Shown: positions 1-8,312, numbered from the stretch's first letter. The stretch: 64,000 bases of DNA from Micrococcaceae bacterium Sec5.8 (GCA_039636775.1 CP143429.1:2046001-2110000), one strand, 5' to 3'. Notes: a model not told the origin generated them from the sequence alone. Made by a program: numbers and translations.

Positions 1-1301
1 CCGATTTTCGCCTCCGGCGCTGCATTGAGCAGGACATAGCCAATGATCAGGAAGCCGAGGATGGGCACCACAAGATGCAACAGGTAGTTTGTCGATTTTT
101 TCCGCACCACATAGTGAACGATTACCGAGAGGTGCAGGAGCATGAACCCGAAGAGTGCCCCGAAGTTCACGAGAGCGGAAATGACGTCGATTTGTCCCAC
201 AAAGAACAGGACGAGCACCGCGGAAACGGCCGAGACCAGGATGATGGCATTCCGGGGCACCTGGCGGGTGTCGATCCGGGACAGGAACTTCGGCAACTGG
301 CGGTCCCGGCTCATTGAGTACAGGAGCCGGGAGGTGGCGGCCTGCGCGGCCATGGCGTTTGCAACACCGATCGCAAGCACATTCACGACGAAAAAGGCTG
401 TCATCCAGCCCGTGCTTGAGGCGGCCTCAACGATGGTGAAGAACGCATTGCCTACCTCATCGTCATTGAACGAGGCCCGTCCTGCTGCCAGTGCACTCGC
501 GAGCCAGGTCTGCACGATGAACAGGAAAGCAACGAGGAAGAGGGCCAGGATCATGGCCCGGCCAGCGGCATTACGGCCGCCGGTCGCTTCCTCTGACATG
601 GTGGAAATGCCGTCAAATCCGAGGAAGCTCAACACTGCGATCGAGAGCGCCGAGGCGATCAGGGGTCCTGTTACTTTGCTTGCGTCCCAGATCGGGTTCA
701 TCGTCAGTTCAGCGCCCGGCACGGTGTGCGTTGTCAGGGCGTTGATGGCGATGATGACGAAGATCACCACAAAGATCAGTTCAATCGCGAGGAAGATCCG
801 GTTCATTCGCTTGATCGAGCTGATTCCGAGCAGATTGATGGCGGTGTTGACCGCCACGAAAATCAGCGCCCACAACCAGCGCGGCGACTCGGGGAAGATC
901 CCCACCATCGATTCAGCCGCGAACACATACAGCAAAGTCGGGACGAGGAGGTAGTCCAGCAGGATTGCCCAGCCGGCGAAGAACCCGGCCGTGGGATGGA
1001 TCCCCCGGCCTACGTAGGAGAACACCGAGCCTGCGAGCGGAATGGACCTTGCCATCTGCTGGTATGCCAAGGCAGTGAAGATCATGGCCACAAGGCCGAT
1101 GAGGTAAACGAGCGGGACCATGCCTCCCGCCGCGTTGTACACGACGCCGAAGATCGCCCAGGGCGCGATAGGCACCATGAAAACGAGCCCGTAGACGAGC
1201 AGATCCGTGGTGGAAACAGAACGTTTCAGCTCCTGTTTGTAGCCGAAGGCCTCGAGTTGCTGTTGGGGGCTGAGCTCGGGGGAGCTGGTGGAATTTGCCA
1301 T
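1..1301 (-). CDS. APC-family amino acid permease (3' end cut by window)
   Basis: Multi-spanning membrane transporter of the amino acid-polyamine-organocation superfamily. The reading frame runs on the minus strand from an ATG at 1299-1301 and leaves the window at base 1, so the C-terminus is missing. About 433 residues are visible, with a short polar N-terminus followed by many hydrophobic helices. Family-like patches include the first helix region (VFMVPIAPWAIFG) and a loop with GFDGISTMSEEATGG. It lies upstream of, and co-directional with, nothing visible; the hydrolase gene at 1337 precedes it on the same strand and is probably co-transcribed. Substrate cannot be read from sequence; amino acids or amines are likely given the neighbouring peptidase. 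Confidence 0.9.
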   Translation of the reverse strand, partial: MANSTSSPELSPQQQLEAFGYKQELKRSVSTTDLLVYGLVFMVPIAPWAIFGVVYNAAGGMVPLVYLIGLVAMIFTALAYQQMARSIPLAGSVFSYVGRGIHPTAGFFAGWAILLDYLLVPTLLYVFAAESMVGIFPESPRWLWALIFVAVNTAINLLGISSIKRMNRIFLAIELIFVVIFVIIAINALTTHTVPGAELTMNPIWDASKVTGPLIASALSIAVLSFLGFDGISTMSEEATGGRNAAGRAMILALFLVAFLFIVQTWLASALAAGRASFNDDEVGNAFFTIVEAASSTGWMTAFFVVNVLAIGVANAMAAQAATSRLLYSMSRDRQLPKFLSRIDTRQVPRNAIILVSAVSAVLVLFFVGQIDVISALVNFGALFGFMLLHLSVIVHYVVRKKSTNYLLHLVVPILGFLIIGYVLLNAAPEAKI

Positions 1302-1336
1302 CGGGATCTTTCTGCGAGGGGTTGGTTGTTGTGGTG

Positions 1337-2239
1337 CTAGGGGTGGTCGTGGCGGGCCAGATGGTTGGCGATGACGGCCCGGAACGCCTCGGGCTGTTCC
1401 AGGTGTGAGCAGTGGCTGGCCCCGGGAAAGACATGACTGGCGGCACCGGGAATATTGGCGGCGAAGGGTGCCCAGGTCGCGGGGGTCGCCTCGTCGTATT
1501 CGCCGGCGACTACCAGGGTCGGGGCCGTGACCCGGTGCAGTTGGTCGATGATGGTCCAGTTGCGCAGCGTCCCGATTACATGGAACTCGTTAGGGCCGTT
1601 CATCGTGTGGTACACCGTGGGTTCGGCCTCCATCTGGGCTTCGCTCTCATCCAGGTCACGGGGAAAAGGCGTGAGACGGCAGACGTGGCGCTCGTAGAAG
1701 GCCAGGGTCGCGGCAACATACTCCGGGTCCGTTACCGTGCCGGCGTGCTCATGGCGCACCAGCGCATCCTGGGTCTCCCGGGGCAATTGGCCCCGGAGTT
1801 CAGTTGCGGCCTCTGCCCACAGCTCCATTGAGGCAGGTGAGTTGCAGATGGAAAGACTCGCCAGCCCGGGTGGCCGGCGCACCGCAATTTCCGCGCCCAG
1901 CATCCCGCCCCAGGACTGTCCCAGGATGTGGAAGTCACCGATCCGGAAGTGGGCGAGAAGATTATGGAACTCTTCAACAAACAACCGGGGAACCCAAAAG
2001 TCGGCGGGAGCCTCCGGCAGATGTGTACTGTTTCCGCAACCCAGCTGGTCATAGAGGATGACCGTGCGGCCGGTATCCGTCAGCTCCGCCAGGTTCTTCA
2101 AATAGTTGTGGGCCATGCCCGGGCCCCCGTGAAGCACGATGAGGGGGAGCGCGCCGGGCACGGGGACGTCCGGGTCAAACAGCGCGGCCCACGTCTCCCA
2201 ATCGCGGAATGGAATTCTGTGGGTAGTGAGTGTGGTCAC
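1337..2239 (-). CDS. Proline iminopeptidase-family alpha/beta hydrolase
   Basis: Predicted cytosolic serine peptidase that releases N-terminal proline or similar residues from small peptides. The 300-residue product has the HGGPG oxyanion motif near residue 38 and a nucleophile elbow GQSWGG (Ser in GxSxG), with a late Asp (GEYDEATP) and His (GASHCSHLE) completing the triad, all typical of peptidase family S33. The start is a GTG at 2239, with a GGAT sequence upstream as ribosome binding site. It is followed after about 35 bases by the permease gene on the same strand, suggesting a peptide or amino acid uptake and breakdown pair controlled by the divergent GntR regulator. Exact substrate is not certain; related hydrolases act on amides or esters. 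Confidence 0.85.
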   Translation of the reverse strand: MTTLTTHRIPFRDWETWAALFDPDVPVPGALPLIVLHGGPGMAHNYLKNLAELTDTGRTVILYDQLGCGNSTHLPEAPADFWVPRLFVEEFHNLLAHFRIGDFHILGQSWGGMLGAEIAVRRPPGLASLSICNSPASMELWAEAATELRGQLPRETQDALVRHEHAGTVTDPEYVAATLAFYERHVCRLTPFPRDLDESEAQMEAEPTVYHTMNGPNEFHVIGTLRNWTIIDQLHRVTAPTLVVAGEYDEATPATWAPFAANIPGAASHVFPGASHCSHLEQPEAFRAVIANHLARHDHP

Positions 2240-2284
2240 ACGGGATCCTTCAGTCGGCGGTGAGGATCATCTTCGCCCATAAAT

Positions 2285-2301
2285 GGTCTGATTCCAAGAC
2301 C
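2285..2301. promoter_or_regulatory. Candidate GntR operator (inverted repeat)
   Basis: GGTCT and AGACC arms are separated by seven bases in the divergent gap between the hydrolase and the GntR gene. The arms are short and this spacing is wider than the classic FadR TGGT/ACCA site, so this is a guess based on position. Confidence 0.3.
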
Positions 2302-2328
2302 TTTAATAAATTTCGATAGGTTGGTTCC

Positions 2329-3099
2329 ATGGGCAAGAGCAAAGACGACGGTCCGGAAGGGGCGCTGGGCGTGCCGTTGGCCGCCATGTCCCGGGCGGAT
2401 GAAATCACCGACCGGCTAATCACGGCAATCGCCGTGGGGGAGTATCTGCCGGGTGCGCGCCTGCCCTCGGAACGGGACCTGGCGAAGTCCCTGCAGGTGG
2501 GCCGGATGACGGTGCGGGCGGCCCTCGGCCGGCTGGTTGACCAGGGCCTGCTTTCCACCCAGCGCGGCCGCGCGGGCGGCTCGTTCGTCCGGGAACAGTG
2601 GACGACGGCGTCCAGCGCATCGGTGCACAGGACGCTTTCGACGCGCTGGGAATCCTTGCGCGACACCTGTGAGGCCATGGTCCATTTACACGGGACGATC
2701 GCCCGGGCAGCGGCAGAGAACCGGACGGATGCTGATGCTGCTGTCCTCCGGGAGCGGCTGGAAGCCTACCGGGCGGCAGACTCGGGCAGCGCCTCGCAGA
2801 AGGCCGATGAGCGGCTGCATATGGCGATTGCCGAAGCGGCCCACAATGTGACCTTGCCACGGATCCTTCTGGAGCTCGAGGCCCAGATCGGGCTTGCCGC
2901 CCCCGCCCATCTCTGGGGCTTTCCCGAGGGGATGCGCGAGATGGAGCTGCGCGCCCTGGCTGATCATGAACGGCTCGTCGACGCCATCTGCCTGCAGCGC
3001 GCGGCCGAAGCCGGATCGATCGGCCTGACGCATGCACGGATCGATATCGAGCTCCTGGAGGCGGCGCTGAACAGAGCCCGCGCAGGCGGAGTCTCCTGA
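2329..3099 (+). CDS. GntR-family (FadR/FCD) transcriptional regulator
   Basis: DNA-binding repressor or activator of 256 residues. The N-terminal winged helix (roughly residues 20-90) shows the GntR signature LPSERDLAKSLQVGRMTVRA followed by the wing GRAGGSFV. The C-terminal part (about 110-245) is an all-helical FCD ligand domain, with acidic and histidine residues spaced as in members that bind a metal and a small carboxylate. The gene is divergent from the hydrolase-permease pair, with an 89-base shared control region, so it most likely senses an amino acid or carboxylate and controls that pair. The inducer cannot be told from sequence. Confidence 0.88.
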   Translation: MGKSKDDGPEGALGVPLAAMSRADEITDRLITAIAVGEYLPGARLPSERDLAKSLQVGRMTVRAALGRLVDQGLLSTQRGRAGGSFVREQWTTASSASVHRTLSTRWESLRDTCEAMVHLHGTIARAAAENRTDADAAVLRERLEAYRAADSGSASQKADERLHMAIAEAAHNVTLPRILLELEAQIGLAAPAHLWGFPEGMREMELRALADHERLVDAICLQRAAEAGSIGLTHARIDIELLEAALNRARAGGVS

Positions 3100-3238
3100 T
3101 TCAGGCGGACAGGCCACGGACTGAATTTGACGCGTTCGAAGGCGTCCAGGACAAGATGGTCGAAAGAACAAGACCAGGCAGTTGCTATTGCCTCACGGCC
3201 ACCCATCGGCCGGCATGCAGGCCGGGTTCGATCGCCCG

Positions 3239-3259
3239 TTGTTATCAAAATGAGAATAA
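3239..3259. promoter_or_regulatory. Candidate NrtR operator, upstream copy
   Basis: Imperfect palindrome with arms TTGTTATCA and TGAGAATAA around the 3-base spacer AAA (two arm mismatches). It has the same 9-3-9 architecture as the perfect copy centred 34 bases downstream and overlaps the proposed -35 element of pnuC. Confidence 0.55.
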
Positions 3260-3279
3260 CCCTGCTACCTTGTTATTAT
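3251..3279 (+). promoter_or_regulatory. Candidate promoter of pnuC-nadR-nrtR
   Basis: A TGAGAA hexamer at 3251-3256 and a TATTAT hexamer at 3274-3279 are 17 bases apart. Transcription would begin near 3286, giving a short leader before the pnuC ATG at 3307. Both hexamers fall inside the palindromes, as expected for repression. Confidence 0.5.
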
Positions 3280-3293
3280 CAGATTGATAATAA
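3273..3293. promoter_or_regulatory. Candidate NrtR operator, perfect palindrome
   Basis: Perfect 9-base arms TTATTATCA and TGATAATAA flank the spacer GAT. The site covers the proposed -10 element and start point of the pnuC operon, which encodes its own NrtR-type regulator two genes later. An AT-rich perfect palindrome of this kind also resembles Fur/Zur-type boxes, so the regulator is inferred from the neighbourhood. Confidence 0.6.
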
Positions 3294-3306
3294 TGAAGGG
3301 AAGATC

Positions 3307-3993
3307 ATGAATGCCCTGTTGAACTGGATGAACTCCGCAGCGATTCCCAACCTCCTCGGCAACCCCGTGAGCTGGATCGAACTCATCGGCTTTCTCACCG
3401 GCGCCGCATGCGTCTTCGGGGTGGCACGGCAGAAAGTGTGGAACTGGCCCGTCGGTATTCTGAACAACCTGGCATTCCTCATCCTGTTCCTGGGCGCCGG
3501 TCTGTACGGTGACACGGCGCTGCAGGTGGTTTTCGGCGTCGTCGGCGCGTATGGCTGGTTCAACTGGGCCCGCGGCAACAAGGACACTGCGGGCAGAGAC
3601 GACCTGCGGATCCGGGGCGCCAGCCGCGCGGAAGCCAGCTGGGGGGTCATAGCCGCCCTGGCCGCCACCGGCGTCGTAGGCGCCGTCCTGGCCGCTGAAA
3701 CCAACTCCACCGTCCCCTGGCCAGACGCCTTTGTCCTGGCCGCATCCCTTGTCGCCACTTACGGGCAGGCCAAGAAGATCCTCCAGCACTGGTACGTCTG
3801 GATCGTCGTCGACCTCGTCTCCATTCCGCTGTACCTCACCAAGGACCTGACGTTGACCGCAATCCTGTACGCCGGCTTTCTTGCTCTTTGCGTCTACGGG
3901 CTCTTCGACTGGAAGCGCACCCGCCGGACGGTAGCGACGGCAAGCGTCACGCCCGGGAACTCCTCCAACGCAGCCGTTACGGCAGGTGCCTGA
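3307..3993 (+). CDS. pnuC: Nicotinamide mononucleotide / nicotinamide riboside transporter PnuC
   Basis: Membrane transporter of 228 residues that brings in the NAD precursor nicotinamide riboside by facilitated diffusion, trapped later by the NadR kinase. Family marks include the early helix SWIELIGFLTGAACV, the motif VWNWPVGILNNLAF and the VGAYGWFNW helix, with about seven hydrophobic segments. The ATG at 3307 is preferred over upstream in-frame starts because a GAAGGGA ribosome site precedes it and the promoter palindromes lie directly upstream. Its stop is followed at once by nadR, so uptake and phosphorylation are coupled in one operon. Confidence 0.93.
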   Translation: MNALLNWMNSAAIPNLLGNPVSWIELIGFLTGAACVFGVARQKVWNWPVGILNNLAFLILFLGAGLYGDTALQVVFGVVGAYGWFNWARGNKDTAGRDDLRIRGASRAEASWGVIAALAATGVVGAVLAAETNSTVPWPDAFVLAASLVATYGQAKKILQHWYVWIVVDLVSIPLYLTKDLTLTAILYAGFLALCVYGLFDWKRTRRTVATASVTPGNSSNAAVTAGA

Positions 3994-3994
3994 G

Positions 3995-5104
3995 ATGTTC
4001 AAGAACGCCATGGTCATCGGAAAGTTTTACCCGCCCCACGCCGGTCATACCCATTTGATCCGAACCGCAGCCGGACAGTCCGAACACCTCTCCGTCCTGG
4101 TCCTGGGTAACCGCTTTGAATCCGTCACGGTCGCTGACCGCACCATGTGGCTCCAGGAGGAGTTCGCCGGCGCCAAGGGGGTGCAGATCGTGGGAATGCG
4201 CAACGACTGCCCGGAGGACTACTCCTCTGCCGAGATCTGGAAGGCCCAGACCGAAGTGATGCGTCTGGCCCTCAAGAGCCGCGGGGTCACCGGTATCGAT
4301 GCTGTCTTCACCTCCGAGGACTATGGTGGCCAGCTGGCCAAGGCCTTCGACGCCGAGCACGTCCTGGTTGACCTGTCCCGGGCCACGTACCCGATCAGCG
4401 GAACCTTGTGCCGCGAAGACCCCGGATCCGCGTGGCCCTGCATCATCGCCCCCGCCCGCCAGAAACTGGCGACCCGCATCATCGTCGTCGGCGCGGAATC
4501 AACCGGCACCACCACCCTCACCGGCCAGCTCATGGAGCACTACCGGCAACAATTCCCGCGGCTTGCCGGCGTCCCTGAATACGGCCGGCAGTACACTTAC
4601 GACAAATTTAAGGCCCTCCGCGAAGGGAAGCCCGGGGCCGTGCTGGCTGACATGGTCTGGACGTCCGAGGACTTCGCCCGCATCGGAGCCCGGCAAAACG
4701 AACTTGAGAACAACGCCGCGGACGCCAGCCCCCTGGTCATCGCCGATACCGATGCCCTGGCCACCACGCTGTGGGAGCGGTATTACCTCGGGGAAGGCAG
4801 CTTTGGCTCCTACAACGCTGCAGACCACCTCCCTCCCCGGGATCTCTACCTGATCACCGACCACGTCGGGGTGCCCTTCGAAGACGACGGCTGGAGGGAA
4901 GGCGAGCACCGTCGTGCCGACATGACAGAGTGGTTCAAAGAGACGCTCACCGAAGAAGGCCATTCCTGGATCCTGCTGACCGGAGACAAAAGCACCCGCG
5001 CCAGGACGGCCATCCAGATAACTGACCTTGTGCTGGCCCAGCGCAGCAGCTTCACCTCCCCGCCCTGGTCCCGCCGTACCCTCGTTGAAGGAGCAAGCGC
5101 ATGA
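3995..5104 (+). CDS. nadR: NadR-type NMN adenylyltransferase / ribosylnicotinamide kinase
   Basis: Bifunctional NAD-salvage enzyme of 369 residues. The N-terminal nucleotidyltransferase domain (about 1-150) has the GKFYPPHAGHTHLI motif that contains the HxGH site for making NAD from NMN and ATP. The C-terminal domain (about 160-365) resembles the ribosylnicotinamide kinase, starting at a P-loop GAESTGTTTLT (residues 166 on). Unlike the textbook GESSGKST loop, the lysine position (residue 172) is threonine. There is no N-terminal helix-turn-helix, so it is not a repressor like the enterobacterial protein; that role is taken by NrtR downstream. The ATG at 3995 is chosen; a GTG nine bases upstream overlapping pnuC is possible. 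The stop overlaps the nrtR start. Confidence 0.9.
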   Translation: MFKNAMVIGKFYPPHAGHTHLIRTAAGQSEHLSVLVLGNRFESVTVADRTMWLQEEFAGAKGVQIVGMRNDCPEDYSSAEIWKAQTEVMRLALKSRGVTGIDAVFTSEDYGGQLAKAFDAEHVLVDLSRATYPISGTLCREDPGSAWPCIIAPARQKLATRIIVVGAESTGTTTLTGQLMEHYRQQFPRLAGVPEYGRQYTYDKFKALREGKPGAVLADMVWTSEDFARIGARQNELENNAADASPLVIADTDALATTLWERYYLGEGSFGSYNAADHLPPRDLYLITDHVGVPFEDDGWREGEHRRADMTEWFKETLTEEGHSWILLTGDKSTRARTAIQITDLVLAQRSSFTSPPWSRRTLVEGASA

Positions 5105-5844
5105 GCCGCGATGCGAGCAGCGAGAAGCAATTCCTCAGCACCTACCAGCCCGGCGACTACCCCGCGATCGCCCTGACAGCGGACCTGGTGGTGCTAGCCG
5201 TCGCTGGCGGGAAACTGCACACGGCGCTGGTACACCGCGGAGGGCACCCGTTCAAGGGCACCCTGGCGCTGCCCGGAGGGTTCGTCGGTCCGCACGAATC
5301 CGCGGAACAGGCGGCCCACCGGGAGCTGGCCGAAGAAACGGGTCTCGAACTCCGGCGACTGCCGGTGCACCTGGAGCAGCTGGCCACCTACAGCGCCCCG
5401 GACCGGGATCCGCGCATGCGGGTCGTTTCCGTCGCACACTTGGCCCTGCTGGCAACCGACGGCCAACAATTGCCGGCGATGATGGCCGGTACCGATGCCG
5501 TGGCCGCCGAATGGCACCCCGTGCATGAAGTCCTCAAGCAACCGCTGGCGTTCGATCACGCGATCATCCTCCGCGACGGGCTGGACCGACTGGCGGGAAA
5601 AATGGAATACACCACCATCGCTGCCCGGCTGGTGCCGCAGGAGTTCACCATGACCGCACTGCGCGCCGTCTACGACGCGGTCTGGAACACCACCATGTCC
5701 GCCGGCAATTTCACCCGCAAGATGCTCCCTCAACTCGAAGACTCCGGCCGGAAGTCCAGATCCGCTCCAGGGGCGCCGGCTGCCTTGTTCACCGCCAGTG
5801 CCAGGCACATCCATCCTCCGCTGACCAGGCCGAGGCAGGGCTAA
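5101..5844 (+). CDS. nrtR: NrtR-type Nudix transcriptional regulator of NAD metabolism
   Basis: Predicted repressor of NAD-salvage genes, 247 residues. Residues about 20-150 form a Nudix hydrolase-like domain, with a complete Nudix box at residues 60-82 (G-x5-E-x7-R-E-L-x-E-E-x-G-L). Residues about 155-205 form the winged helix typical of NrtR, including FTMTALRAVYDAVW and SAGNFTRKML. The last 35-40 residues look like a poorly conserved tail. In this family ADP-ribose bound by the Nudix domain relieves DNA binding. The gene starts inside the nadR stop (ATGA overlap), and two palindromes sit over the operon promoter, which suggests autorepression. The intact Nudix box means hydrolase activity is also possible. 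Confidence 0.9.
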   Translation: MSRDASSEKQFLSTYQPGDYPAIALTADLVVLAVAGGKLHTALVHRGGHPFKGTLALPGGFVGPHESAEQAAHRELAEETGLELRRLPVHLEQLATYSAPDRDPRMRVVSVAHLALLATDGQQLPAMMAGTDAVAAEWHPVHEVLKQPLAFDHAIILRDGLDRLAGKMEYTTIAARLVPQEFTMTALRAVYDAVWNTTMSAGNFTRKMLPQLEDSGRKSRSAPGAPAALFTASARHIHPPLTRPRQG

Positions 5845-5994
5845 CCCGGACGCAGGGCGCCTGCATCTTCCTGTTTCCCGGACGGCGCCGGCTCCCGTGC
5901 ATCCCGGCATCGTGCCGGGCCCGCCCGGCCCTACCGGGACGGTGAGTGATGGCCCTATCGTGGTCCTGACACAGGCCGAAGGAGAGGGGCGACG

Positions 5995-6306
5995 ATGTTC
6001 ACCCTGCAGATCAGCTATCCGGTCCGGGACTACGAGAAGTTTAGGAAAGTATTCGACGTTGATCCCGCTGGCCGTGCCGCCTCCGGGGCCCGGTCTGTCC
6101 GCCTGCTCCGGGATGTAGACGATCACAACAGTGTGGTCGTGCACCTTGACTATGATTCCAAAGACGCTGCGAGCGCCTTCCTGGCACGCCTCCGCAGTCA
6201 GGTGTGGGAAAAGCCCGAGGTAATGGGGGATCTGATGACAGCGTCGCCAACAGCGATAATTTTTGAGGGGATGGCCCGCGAGGGTCAGGGTTCGCTGAGC
6301 GGCTAA
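5995..6306 (+). CDS. Small conserved hypothetical protein, possible dimeric alpha/beta-barrel fold
   Basis: A 103-residue soluble protein that I do not recognise by name. It opens with an alternating strand pattern (MFTLQISYPVRDYEKFRKVF) and continues with strands such as SVRLLRDV and SVVVHLDYDS followed by a helix (AASAFLARL). This pattern is like the ferredoxin-like monooxygenase/cyclase superfamily, but no catalytic residue can be named. A clear ribosome site (AGGAGAGGGG) precedes the ATG. It is flanked by gaps and lies alone between nrtR and a convergent lipoprotein gene. Function unknown. Confidence 0.75.
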   Translation: MFTLQISYPVRDYEKFRKVFDVDPAGRAASGARSVRLLRDVDDHNSVVVHLDYDSKDAASAFLARLRSQVWEKPEVMGDLMTASPTAIIFEGMAREGQGSLSG

Positions 6307-6516
6307 GTCCATTAAGTGCGGAGGACGGGCCGGGGTCTTCCAAGGGCGGTGAACACGCTGCCCGCGCCGCCGGCTGCTGTCTCCGGGCGGGCGCGAGTCT
6401 GGGGCCGCAGGCCACCCCTTAACCCTCAACCGGGACCTGGCCGCAGGCCCGGGAATCAGAAGGAAGAAGCACTCATCGGCGTATAAAGCGGTGCCGGCCG
6501 GACCGTGCAGTTCGGG

Positions 6517-6927
6517 TCAGGTGACTCTGACGGGGAGGAGGTCGTAGGTGTTGTCGCAGCCATCGCGCGGCGGCGTGCGTCCGATCGCATACAGCCGGTC
6601 GCTGATGGACTGGTCCGGTTTGGCGGCGACGACGCGGATCCGGGGGAGTGGGGTTGGTGCGTTGTCGGGTTGGGCGTACGGCCGGGCTTGCGGAACAAAC
6701 CACCGGCCGGAACCGTCGTGGGTCACCGGTACCGGGTCACAGCGGTCGTTGACGCCGAAGCAGGCGGAGACGGACGTGCCGGCGGGCAGGGCTGAGAGGT
6801 CGAGCTCGACCGGGCCAAGGTTGACGAAGCCCACGGCGGGGCAGACGATTGGGTCCGGAGTGCAACCGGACGCAGTGAGCACCAACGTCGGGAGCACCAA
6901 CAGCAATGCCGAAGACTTGGCCTTCAT
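6517..6927 (-). CDS. Putative lipoprotein
   Basis: A 136-residue protein with a lipoprotein signal peptide: MKAKSS, a leucine-rich core and the lipobox TASGC, so Cys22 would be lipidated after export. The mature part has two further cysteine pairs (CPAV, CFGV, DRCD, DGCD) that could form disulfides outside the cell. No catalytic domain is evident. It is convergent with the small gene at 5995 and stands next to a region of degraded sequence. Function unknown. Confidence 0.72.
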   Translation of the reverse strand: MKAKSSALLLVLPTLVLTASGCTPDPIVCPAVGFVNLGPVELDLSALPAGTSVSACFGVNDRCDPVPVTHDGSGRWFVPQARPYAQPDNAPTPLPRIRVVAAKPDQSISDRLYAIGRTPPRDGCDNTYDLLPVRVT

Positions 6928-7715
6928 GGCATCAGCGTAACGCCGCCCTGCACGAATGACGAAGGCTTCCGGCAGCCGGTCAGCCGTCCCATGTCATGCG
7001 TGCGGACCCGGGACCGGCCCCTCAGCGCGCCGCGAGAGCCCGGAATTCCTCGACGAGCTCCGGGTCCCGCACAAACGGGTGAACGCCTCGATGCGCATCT
7101 CGATCTCCTTGCCCAACAGCCAAGCGCCGACCGGCTCTGCGATAGGCCGCAACCAGGCCGGGCGGCGAGTGCATGTATATTTCCGGAGAGCGCCGTCGAG
7201 CCAGCCCTGCGCACCGTCCGGGCCGACCAGCTGGCCATCAATAGAGTCCTGGAAGCCGTCGACGTCCGCTGGTGGTCCCACAGCCCGGTCCGCGCGGTCT
7301 TCGTCGTCACCGAGATCAGCCCGCCGGGAACGGCATGCTGGCCGTGACGTTCTCCACTAAATTCGGCATGGAGCGCACCCGTCTGGTCCGCCCGGACCGC
7401 CGCTTCCCGGTGGCCCAGCAGTAACGCCCGCAGCACCGGAGCCGGCCGATGCTGCCTTCGACACCGACTGCCGCAATTGCCTTCAATCCCACAAAAATGA
7501 CTGACTGGATGGTGGGCCAGATGAGCGCGCAGGTGTCGTGGACCCCGGACAAGGACATGACGCGGTTTACCACGTGCGGACGTCATCGAGGCGAAAGGGT
7601 CGGAGCGTCACTCCGAGCACACCAGATGTCCACACCACTTCAGCCGGGCAGCCTGCGCCGTCGGGCGGTTCAGCACCTGTAATCTGACACCGAAACCACT
7701 ACCTATGGGGGACCA
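6928..7715. other. Gap with degraded coding fragments
   Basis: No intact gene can be supported here. Two stretches look like gene remnants. On the minus strand, near 7190-7025, a frame reading AEPVGAWLLGKEIEMRIEAF shifts frame and continues as FVRDPELVEEFRALAAR before a TGA. On the plus strand, around 7190-7425, a frame containing LAINRVLEAVDVRWW is broken and continues as GMLAVTFSTKFGMERTRLV with a stop at about 7425. Neither could be assigned to a family. Confidence 0.4.
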
Positions 7716-8312
7716 TTGACCGAGAACATTCCGCCGATCCCGTCTGCGCCGCAACCCGAGGGCTACGCGTCGCCTGCACCCTTCGGCCCCACCGCCGGCA
7801 ATGCGCCTCCCTACGGGCCGCCTCAGCCTGGCGTCCAGGCGCCGCCGGCACCCTACGGCCAACAGCAGTACGCGCAGCCCCAGTACGTGCCGTACCCGCC
7901 GCAGCAGTACGCGCCCCCGGCGCCGTGGAAGATGGGTCCACCGAAGCCCAAGTCCTCCGGCCACCGGGTAGCTTCCGGCATCGTCGGGATCGTGCTCGGT
8001 GTCTGGCTGTTGATGCCGTCCATCGCAGGATTCAGCAACGGCAGCAGCACGGCGTTCATGGCGTTCCTCGTCCTGGTCGCAGCTCTGGGCAACCTCACGG
8101 CCGGCATCATCCTGCTGGCCAACCAGAGAGGCCGAGGCCCGGGCGCGCCGATAACTTCCCTGAGCTTCGCAGGGTTCGCCCTCCTGCTGGGCCTCATCGG
8201 ACTCGCCGTGTCCTATTTTGGTGCCGCCCTGTTCCTGTCCTCACTGATCCTGGCCGCCCCGGTTCTCATCGTCATGGGTATCGGTCTTTCACGGGAGAAG
8301 CGCAGCGCCTGA
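7716..8312 (+). CDS. Proline/tyrosine/glutamine-rich membrane protein
   Basis: A 198-residue protein of unknown function. Residues 1-75 are low complexity, rich in Pro, Gln, Tyr and Ala, with repeated PPYGPP and QQYA-like units. Residues about 85-195 contain three or four hydrophobic helices (VASGIVGIVLGVWLLMPSI, then AFMAFLVLVAALGNLTAGII, and two more), ending in a short basic tail. The start appears to be the TTG at 7716, since the ATG at 7705 runs into a stop after four codons. Such cytosolic proline-rich tails before membrane helices are common in small actinobacterial membrane proteins. Confidence 0.75.
   Translation: MTENIPPIPSAPQPEGYASPAPFGPTAGNAPPYGPPQPGVQAPPAPYGQQQYAQPQYVPYPPQQYAPPAPWKMGPPKPKSSGHRVASGIVGIVLGVWLLMPSIAGFSNGSSTAFMAFLVLVAALGNLTAGIILLANQRGRGPGAPITSLSFAGFALLLGLIGLAVSYFGAALFLSSLILAAPVLIVMGIGLSREKRSA

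Noticed and set aside
142..1340. Several long open frames on the plus strand over the first gene
   Set aside because: They lie in antisense frames of a clear permease gene and have no ribosome sites or family-like sequence; high GC makes such frames common.
3127..3306. Longer pnuC start 60 codons upstream
   Set aside because: The added part overlaps the promoter palindromes and has no family-like sequence, while the ATG at 3307 has a ribosome site.
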